Below are positions 15,145 to 20,928 of a stretch of DNA of 20,928 nt, one piece after another (the first letter of the stretch is position 1; each line of letters opens with the position of its first letter). The position numbers and the translations under genes were made by a program. This stretch comes from Armatimonadota bacterium (lineage in GTDB: Bacteria; Armatimonadota; Zipacnadia; Zipacnadales; UBA11051), in contig DPJP01000085.1 in NCBI GenBank assembly GCA_003542955.1, positions 11,270 through 32,197 of the forward strand, given 5' to 3'. The notes under the pieces are model-generated. The model was given only the letters and a program-made list of their open reading frames with translations. It did not search any database and was not told the origin of the DNA.

Positions 15145-18015
15145 CTATCCTGCGTTGCCGACATCGATGATCCGCTCGATCACACGAATGCACTCGGCCT
15201 CACCAACATAGAGATCGCCCGAGGGTCCGACGGCGATGCCCAGGTCGTCCTGATAACCAGACGCGTTCCCACGACCATCGGTCCGCGTTGACGATCCCGT
15301 GCCGGCCACCGTTGTGACTACTCCGGCAGGGCTGACGCGCCGGATGCGGTAGTTGTAGCGGTCCGCCACGTAGATGTAGCCGTCCGGTCCGACATCGAGT
15401 GCCCAGGGCCTGTAGAACCGGGCAGCCGCTCCCATGCTATCCACGTAGCCGCTTGTGTTGGTACCGGCCAGCGTTGTGACTGCCCCATCGGGTGTGATCT
15501 TGCGGATGCAGTCGTTGTAGGTGTCGGCCACGTAGACCGTGCCGTCAGGGCCGACGGCAATCCCCCTGGGGTCGTTGAACCGCGCAGAACCGCCGGTGGC
15601 ATCCACATAGCCTGATGACCCATCCGTGGCTCCGGCGAGCAAGCTCACCTCCCAGTTCTGGTTGCTCATGGGGTCGCCGCCCGTCCAGCGGAGCGTGCGG
15701 ACCCTGTTGCCGCCGCCGCGTTCGACCACGTAGAAGATACCGCCCGGGCCCATGGCGATGTCGTCGGGCGCGCTGAACTGGGCCGCATCTCCCCTGCCGT
15801 TGGTGTAGGCGGACGTGCCATCTCCGGCTACGGTGCCCACCGTGTAGAATGCCGGGTTCCACGGTTCCCAGGGGAGATTCGCGGTCCAGCCCGTGTACGG
15901 CCCGCGGATGATGCGGATCCTGTCGTTATCGAGGTCAGTCACAAGGATGTGCACCCCGTCGGTACCGACCGGCCAGCCACCGGATGACGAGAGCTGATCG
16001 CCCTCGGCGACCGCGACGCCGCACGGGTAATTGAGTTGCGCGACGTTGCCGAAACCGTTGATGTAGCCACCGGTGCCTCGAGACCCGGCAATCGTGCTGA
16101 CGCGCCCATCGGGTGTGATGCGCCGCATGGCGTTGTTCTCGGCATCGGCGACAAACGCGTTCCCCGCGGAGTCGAAATCGATCCCCACGATGCACCGGAA
16201 TCTCGCATTGGCGCCGACCCCATCAATGAAGCCGTTGACACCAGTGGTGGACCCGGCCAACGTGTGCACGATTGAGCGATCCGACCCCTTGTTGCCACTG
16301 ACAACGGCATCTATCGCTTCCGGCGGCGTATGCGTTTCCGTCATCGCTGTGACAATGACATTGAACTCGAATGCCGTCACGCCTTCCGGCACCGAGAAGC
16401 CCCAGGTCTGGGCAGCGCTCTGTGCTCCGCGGCCAATCGCCGGGTAGGTGATGAAGGGCCTGTTCGCTCCACCGCAGTATGGCAGCCAGCCGTCCCCGTT
16501 GGAGAGTTGCACGTTCTCCGTTGTCGCTCCGCCGCTCGGGGTGCCCACCGGGAAGAAGCCGCCGTTGGGCACCACCCGCCGCAGGCTGTCATTGCCCCGG
16601 TCAGTCACATATACGTTGCCACTGGCATCGGCGCCCATCAACCGCGGGGCGCCGAAGCGTGCCACATTGCCGACGCCATCGACCACCGCGCTGACGCCCA
16701 CGCCGCCCGCCATCCGCTGCACAATCCAGTTGGCTGCGTTGCCAATGCTCGCGGTGCCGTTGTCCTTCAGGGATACCTGGCGGAGCGTGTAGGAGTAGAT
16801 GTCGTTGACCACCAGTGTGGGACCGCGGCCGCAGTCCGGGAGCCAGGCCAGGCCGTAGGGCCTCCGGAATGCGGCTACGTCCCCGGGGCCATCGGTATTG
16901 GCCGATACGCCGGTGCCGGCAATCGTGATCACCTGCCCCGTCGGCCGCGCCAGCCGTATCCGGCAGTTCCCGGCGTCCGCCACGTAGACATTGCCGTCCC
17001 CATCACATGCCAGCCCGCACGGGGTGTCGAACTGCGCACTACCGGCGCTGGCATCGGCGAAGCCCGCCGTCCCCGAGCCCGCAAGTGTGCCCACCTCGTA
17101 GTGGGACGCCTGCGTCGGATCGGTGCCGGTGAAGACTATCTGGCGGATGCGATGCCCGGCCGACTCAGACACGTAGATGGTACCCGCTGAGTTGATTGCG
17201 ACACCCGTGGGCCCGTTGAACGTCGCGGCATTGCCGGAGCCGTTTGTCCCGCCCGCCGTGCCCGTGCCCGCGACGAGTGTGGCCATCCCCGCGCGGTCCA
17301 CGCGCCGGATGCGGTTGCCATCGAGTTCCGCCACGATCAGCGCGCCGTCGACGGGGTTGACCGCGATACCGATCGGGTAGCTGAAACGGGCGCCGCTGCC
17401 AAAGCGGTTCTGGTAGCCGCTGGAGAGCGCCCCGGCATGTACTGAGACGGCGCCGTTCTCGATCTTCATGATCTGGTGTTGGCTGGTCACGAAGATGGCG
17501 CCGTCAGCGGCTACGGCGACACCGGTGGGATCCGACGCGAAGCTCGCGAGCGTATCGACGGTGACCTGCAGCCGCGGGTCAGATGCGGCCGAGACCGGCG
17601 TAATGTCACCGAACAGCACCCGGACGCCGGTTTGCGTGCCGTCGGGGGTCTCACCGATGGCAAAGCCCATGTTGTTGGTGATGCTGACGTCGAGCACCTT
17701 GAGCCCGGTGCTGCCGGGCTGGTCGTACAGCACGCTGCTGTCAAAGCGCACCGCGCTGCCGGTGAAGGCAGCGGCGGTGTCGACGGCATCGCCGGATGCC
17801 TGCAGATGCGTCACGGTCACTTCGCCCGTCTCGACATCCACTGAGAAATGCGCGGTCGCGGTCTCCGCGGCGGTTACGTCGCCGCCACCACCGCCGTCAT
17901 CAGGCGGCGCTATCGGATTCCCGTTGCCACCGCACCCCCCGAGCATCCAGATCGCCAACAGAGCAACGACCAGGCATACGACCCCCGCGCAATCGAGCAA
18001 CCGATGCCTTGCCAC
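15145..18015 (-). CDS. Lipoprotein with about 12 NHL repeats (double beta-propeller)
   Basis: The protein is 956 residues from the GTG at 18015. This start has GAGGGGG 8 bases upstream, while a GTG at 18021 would lie only 2 bases from it. It opens with a signal peptide ending in the lipobox LGGC (Cys28), followed by a Gly/Asp-rich linker, so it should be lipid-anchored on the outside of the inner membrane or on the outer membrane. Residues about 45-155 form a beta-rich domain. Then come about 12 NHL units of the form P-x-G-[IV]-A-V-x-x-x-G-x-[IV]-Y-V-A-D-x-x-N-x-x-I-R-x-I. Units 1-6 and 7-12 are split by an insert of about 90 residues (around 490-582), containing a TWGFSVPEGVTAFEFNVIV strand pattern. 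NHL propellers bind proteins, sugars or nucleic acids. It is transcribed away from a response regulator. Confidence 0.87.
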   Translation of the reverse strand: MARHRLLDCAGVVCLVVALLAIWMLGGCGGNGNPIAPPDDGGGGGDVTAAETATAHFSVDVETGEVTVTHLQASGDAVDTAAAFTGSAVRFDSSVLYDQPGSTGLKVLDVSITNNMGFAIGETPDGTQTGVRVLFGDITPVSAASDPRLQVTVDTLASFASDPTGVAVAADGAIFVTSQHQIMKIENGAVSVHAGALSSGYQNRFGSGARFSYPIGIAVNPVDGALIVAELDGNRIRRVDRAGMATLVAGTGTAGGTNGSGNAATFNGPTGVAINSAGTIYVSESAGHRIRQIVFTGTDPTQASHYEVGTLAGSGTAGFADASAGSAQFDTPCGLACDGDGNVYVADAGNCRIRLARPTGQVITIAGTGVSANTDGPGDVAAFRRPYGLAWLPDCGRGPTLVVNDIYSYTLRQVSLKDNGTASIGNAANWIVQRMAGGVGVSAVVDGVGNVARFGAPRLMGADASGNVYVTDRGNDSLRRVVPNGGFFPVGTPSGGATTENVQLSNGDGWLPYCGGANRPFITYPAIGRGAQSAAQTWGFSVPEGVTAFEFNVIVTAMTETHTPPEAIDAVVSGNKGSDRSIVHTLAGSTTGVNGFIDGVGANARFRCIVGIDFDSAGNAFVADAENNAMRRITPDGRVSTIAGSRGTGGYINGFGNVAQLNYPCGVAVAEGDQLSSSGGWPVGTDGVHILVTDLDNDRIRIIRGPYTGWTANLPWEPWNPAFYTVGTVAGDGTSAYTNGRGDAAQFSAPDDIAMGPGGIFYVVERGGGNRVRTLRWTGGDPMSNQNWEVSLLAGATDGSSGYVDATGGSARFNDPRGIAVGPDGTVYVADTYNDCIRKITPDGAVTTLAGTNTSGYVDSMGAAARFYRPWALDVGPDGYIYVADRYNYRIRRVSPAGVVTTVAGTGSSTRTDGRGNASGYQDDLGIAVGPSGDLYVGEAECIRVIERIIDVGNAG

Positions 18016-18160
18016 AACCACGACCCCCTCTATACAGGACTCCGAGCATGCGATCCGCCTCTGCCGCCGATGCGGCGCCTCCGCTCACTACACGTATTCG
18101 GCAGTGCCGTGTTACTTCCTGCTTGACCGCGCCGCAGGGCCCGCCAGTTTGTGGTGTCGG

Positions 18161-18204
18161 CGACGACAGCGTCCCGGCGCACCGGCTACGTTCGGCTGTC
18201 GTCG
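18161..18204. promoter_or_regulatory. 10-bp inverted repeat in the divergent NHL/response regulator region
   Basis: CGACGACAGC (18161-18170) and GCTGTCGTCG (18195-18204) are perfect inverted copies 24 bases apart. They lie in the 260-bp gap between the divergent NHL lipoprotein and response regulator, about 70 bases before the regulator start. It could be an operator bound by the adjacent LuxR-type regulator or a leader hairpin. No convincing -35/-10 pair is visible with it. Confidence 0.4.
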
Positions 18205-18275
18205 TGCACTTGAGTGCTTGACGCTGCTGCAGGCGATATGGCTTGATAGGGTCAACGAGGTTGAGGAGGGCACAC

Positions 18276-19013
18276 ATGCTTGAGGTCATGGTGGTCGAGG
18301 ACAACACCAGGCTGCGGCAGGCGCTGGTGAACGGGCTCGCCGCCACCGGCGCGGTCGCGGTGGTCCACGATTGTGACACTGGTGAGGAAGCGCTCGAGCG
18401 CGCCCTGCGACAGCCGCCGGAGGCCACCCTGATGGATGTGCAGTTGGCGGGTGAGATGAACGGTATTGACGCGGCCGTGGCGATCAGGCGCGAGTTCCCC
18501 CGCCACCCCGTCGTGTTCTACTCGATCCAGGATGACGACGCCTACTACCGGGCCTTCCGGCGGTCGGGGATACTCAGTCACTATGCCTACGTGCGCAAAT
18601 CCAACTACCTGCTGCCGGAGATGATCCTCCCGCTCCTGGAGGACGCCGTCTCGGGCCGCAGCTTCATCGATCCGGAGATCGAGGCGCGGGTCCATGAGGT
18701 GAGCGCCAAGGACGACCAGTCGGCGATGGCGCTGCTCGAGCCTAACGAGCAACAGGTGGCCCGCATGCTCGCCGCAGGCATGACGAACGAGCAGATCGCC
18801 GAGAAAATGGGCTTCCGCGACAAGCGCACCATCAGCCGCACCAACGGCCGCATCTATGCCGCCTGGGGCCTTGACGATACAGCGACCGACACGAAGATCG
18901 CGCGCACCCGGGCTGCCCTGATCGTGCATGCCGACAGGCTGCTGTATTGGGATGATGACGGCATTCCGCACGTCGTGGACGAACGCGGGGAGATGGTGCC
19001 GTGGGAGGAGTGA
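18276..19013 (+). CDS. NarL/FixJ-type response regulator
   Basis: This 245-residue protein has an N-terminal receiver domain (about 1-125) with the acidic pair E8-D9, phosphoacceptor D54 (TLMDVQLAG), switch residue S83 (VFYSIQDDD) and K108 (YVRKSN). The HTH region (about 153-200) reads LEPNEQQVARMLAAGMTNEQIAEKMG, a LuxR/GerE-like DNA-binding domain, followed by ISRTNGRIYAAWGL as the recognition helix. After the HTH, an extra tail of about 45 residues (DDTATDTKIARTRAALIVHAD to the end WDDDGIPHVVDERGEMVPWEE) is unusual for the family, where the HTH normally ends the protein. The ATG at 18276 has GAGGAGG 6 bases upstream; a TTG at 18243 is open but lacks an SD. It overlaps the following sensor kinase, its likely partner, by 4-13 bp. 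Confidence 0.9.
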   Translation: MLEVMVVEDNTRLRQALVNGLAATGAVAVVHDCDTGEEALERALRQPPEATLMDVQLAGEMNGIDAAVAIRREFPRHPVVFYSIQDDDAYYRAFRRSGILSHYAYVRKSNYLLPEMILPLLEDAVSGRSFIDPEIEARVHEVSAKDDQSAMALLEPNEQQVARMLAAGMTNEQIAEKMGFRDKRTISRTNGRIYAAWGLDDTATDTKIARTRAALIVHADRLLYWDDDGIPHVVDERGEMVPWEE

Positions 19014-20928
19014 GCGGCTCTCTGGATCCGACGATCGCGGCGATCCTCGGCGTCTCGACATTGAGCTTCATTCTGCTGGGATGGCTCGGCCTCACTGTGC
19101 TCCTCAATGCCGAGAATCGCCGTCTCGGTGTCTGGCTGATTGCGGGCACGCTGTTCTCGGGCATGGCCTTCTTCGTGCTGCAGGCTGCCGTCGCCGCCCA
19201 CGGCGCGGAGTACGTGGCTATAGCGCTCTACTTCCAGTGGCCGCTCGGCTGGGGGATTGGCATCCTGCTGCCTGCGGCGTGGTATGTGACCATGCTGTGG
19301 TATGCCGGCATCTGGGAGCGCGGCGGCGGCCGGAAGCAGGTTGGCCATCTGCTGTGGCTGGGTTTGGTGGTTCTGAGCGCTGCTGTCGCGCTATGGCTGT
19401 CGATGCGGGCGGCGCGATATCCCTGGATCACCCCCGATGCCGCGACCACACCGTTCGCCACTCCGTCCGTCAACGGCACGCCGGTGCTGGTGATAGTGTA
19501 TCCCCTGTTCGTCGGGCTCTGTATCGCTCTGTCAATCGCTGTACTGCTGAGCCCCGGGCCATCCCGACGGCCGATGGGCGAGATCGCCCGCCGGCGGGCC
19601 CGCCCATGGCTGATCGGCACCTCGGTGATGATGCTGCTCATAAGCCTCTGCGTTGGGGCCCTCATGATGGTGCTTGCCCACAACGCCCCCGCCACAGTCC
19701 TGCAAGTGGAGGGCAGCCGCATTGGAGGTGCGGTGCTCGTAGGCGACCTGGCCATCACCTGCCTCGTCGCGGCGGCAGTGGTCCTGCTGGGGCAGGCAGT
19801 GGTCTCATACGAGGTGTTCACGGGGAAGACTTTCCCGCGCCGCGAACTGGTGCGCCAGTGGCAGAATGCTATCGTCTTCGGCGCCGGCTGGTCACTGATC
19901 GTCGGCTGGACGGCGGGTCTGCTCCACCGGCCCTTCCTCACCCTGACCCTCGTCGCCATCGTGGGTACCGCCCTGCTTGCCGTGTTCAACTGGCGCGGCA
20001 ATGCGGACCGCGCACGTCACATGGCGCAGTTGCGCCCGTTCGTCACCAGTGCCAGGCTGTATGACGCCATGCTGGAACCCGGGACGCCGCAGACCGGCGA
20101 CATGGAGTCCTTCGAGGTATTGTGCCGCGACATCCTCGGCACGCAGACGGCCCACCTTGTGGCCGCCGGGCCGCTGTCGTCTCTGGCCGGACCACCGCTG
20201 TCGTACCCGCCGGATGCGGCGCCACCCGCTGACCTCTCCGCGCTCGTGACTCGTGCCGCGGATGCTGCGAGCCGCGCGCCGGTCGTCGATATCGAGCCCA
20301 CTGACGGCGCCGGGGCGCGCTGGGCCCTGCCGCTCTACGGCGAGCGGGGTCTGATTGGCCTTCTCCTGCTGGGGCCGAAGGTCGATGGCGGCCTCTACAC
20401 CCAGGAGGAGACTGAGATCGCGCGCGCGGCGGGGGAGCGCCTCATCGACGCCGTCGCCGCCGTGCGCATGGCGCGCACGCTCATGGCCCTGCAGCGGCGC
20501 TCCCTGGGCGAGGATACCGCGCACGGCCGCAGTCTCCGCAGTCTGCTCCATGACGATGTCCTCCCGCGCCTGCATGCCGCGATGCTCGCGATCAGCAGCG
20601 CCGACGTTGGCGACCAGGCACGCGCCGACGTGGCCGTCGAGCAGTTGGGCGACCTGCATCGGGACCTGGCTGAAGTGCTGCGAGGGCTATCCGCCGGCGG
20701 CAACGGCGCGATCGAGCGGTTGGGACTGACCGGAGCGATCTGCCGCCTTGTCGAGGATGACTTCTCCGGGCGCTTCGACACCGTCACCTGTACGGTTGAC
20801 CCCGACGTCGAGCAGTATGCTGGCCTGCTGCCGGTGCTCACCGCGGAGGCGGTCTACTACGCGGCGCGCGAGGCCGTCGCGAACGCTGCCCGCCACGGCA
20901 GGGCCGGCGAGCCCGAGCGCCCGCTCGC
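19001..20928 (+). CDS. Polytopic membrane sensor histidine kinase, HisKA_3 type (3' end outside window)
   Basis: The open frame has no stop through base 20928; 642 residues are visible. Residues about 10-330 hold 8-9 hydrophobic helices with short loops, a membrane sensor module. A GAF-like cytoplasmic domain follows (about 355-490). The dimerisation/phosphotransfer helix has the HisKA_3 motif SLLHDDVLPRLH with phosphoacceptor H517. The ATPase domain begins with the N-box EAVYYAAREAVANAARH (N628), and is cut by the window edge. This is the NarX/DesK-like kinase class that normally pairs with NarL-type regulators, and one is encoded just upstream. The GTG at 19001 has GGGGAG 8 bases upstream and overlaps the regulator by 13 bp; a GTG at 19010 would give a 4-bp GTGA overlap but has its SD immediately adjacent. 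Confidence 0.88.
   Translation, partial: MGGVSGSLDPTIAAILGVSTLSFILLGWLGLTVLLNAENRRLGVWLIAGTLFSGMAFFVLQAAVAAHGAEYVAIALYFQWPLGWGIGILLPAAWYVTMLWYAGIWERGGGRKQVGHLLWLGLVVLSAAVALWLSMRAARYPWITPDAATTPFATPSVNGTPVLVIVYPLFVGLCIALSIAVLLSPGPSRRPMGEIARRRARPWLIGTSVMMLLISLCVGALMMVLAHNAPATVLQVEGSRIGGAVLVGDLAITCLVAAAVVLLGQAVVSYEVFTGKTFPRRELVRQWQNAIVFGAGWSLIVGWTAGLLHRPFLTLTLVAIVGTALLAVFNWRGNADRARHMAQLRPFVTSARLYDAMLEPGTPQTGDMESFEVLCRDILGTQTAHLVAAGPLSSLAGPPLSYPPDAAPPADLSALVTRAADAASRAPVVDIEPTDGAGARWALPLYGERGLIGLLLLGPKVDGGLYTQEETEIARAAGERLIDAVAAVRMARTLMALQRRSLGEDTAHGRSLRSLLHDDVLPRLHAAMLAISSADVGDQARADVAVEQLGDLHRDLAEVLRGLSAGGNGAIERLGLTGAICRLVEDDFSGRFDTVTCTVDPDVEQYAGLLPVLTAEAVYYAAREAVANAARHGRAGEPERPL

Noticed and set aside
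18022..18045. TATAGA on the minus strand as a -10 element for the NHL lipoprotein
   Set aside because: It abuts the ribosome binding site, leaving no leader, and has no -35 hexamer 17 bp upstream.
18210..18248. Possible -35/-10 pairs before the response regulator (TTGACG at 18218, TTGAGT at 18210)
   Set aside because: No acceptable -10 hexamer lies at 16-18 bp from either; the nearest candidates need spacers of 19-21 bp or give poor matches.

Overview
The window is about 21 kb of GC-rich bacterial chromosome and is almost fully coding. I read 14 protein genes. The first and last run off the window edges. Short, tight gene spacing, many GTG/TTG starts next to clear Shine-Dalgarno (SD) sites, an Sec-type lipoprotein, a UPF0182 protein, M16 peptidase pairs, a DUF5107-TPR protein and NHL-repeat proteins together suggest a free-living environmental lineage such as Armatimonadota or a neighbouring poorly cultured phylum. 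That assignment is an inference from gene content only, with low confidence. I see no phage genes, CRISPR array, rRNA or tRNA.

Layout. (1) 1-1278: C-terminal part of a UPF0182 membrane protein, closed by a strong hairpin terminator. (2) 1377-3952, plus strand: HAD phosphatase and a HypE/PurM-like AIR-synthase-family protein overlapping by 4 bp, then a secreted calcineurin-like metallophosphoesterase. (3) 8892 down to 4081, minus strand: a probable four-gene operon of acyl-CoA ligase, catalytically intact M16 peptidase, M16 partner lacking the zinc motif, and a short RmlC-like cupin. It probably starts from a promoter at 9062-9090. (4) 9260-10060, plus: TauE/SafE (TSUP) exporter with a very good sigma70-type promoter and a GC-rich hairpin in its leader. 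(5) 10069-10277: nested inverted repeats that look like a small non-autonomous mobile element with a second one inside. (6) 10371-15066, plus: DUF5107-TPR protein, sugar isomerase/epimerase-like TIM barrel and alpha/beta hydrolase, nearly contiguous, a plausible carbohydrate-related operon ending in a bidirectional terminator. (7) 18015 down to 15145, minus: lipoprotein with about 12 NHL repeats, probably two six-bladed propellers separated by an inserted domain. (8) 18276 to the right edge, plus: NarL-type response regulator and a polytopic HisKA_3 sensor kinase (cut by the window), divergent from the NHL lipoprotein.

How they may work together. The two M16 proteins are most simply one envelope peptidase made of an active and an inactive subunit. 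The DUF5107/isomerase/hydrolase set suggests sugar or glycoconjugate processing in the cytoplasm. The two-component system and the NHL lipoprotein share a 260-bp divergent regulatory region containing a 10-bp inverted repeat, so regulation of one by the other is possible but unproven. Nothing here is a clear defence or mobile gene cluster. The best candidates for new biology are the nested repeat element, the HAD/HypE-like pair, the double-propeller lipoprotein and the DUF5107 operon.
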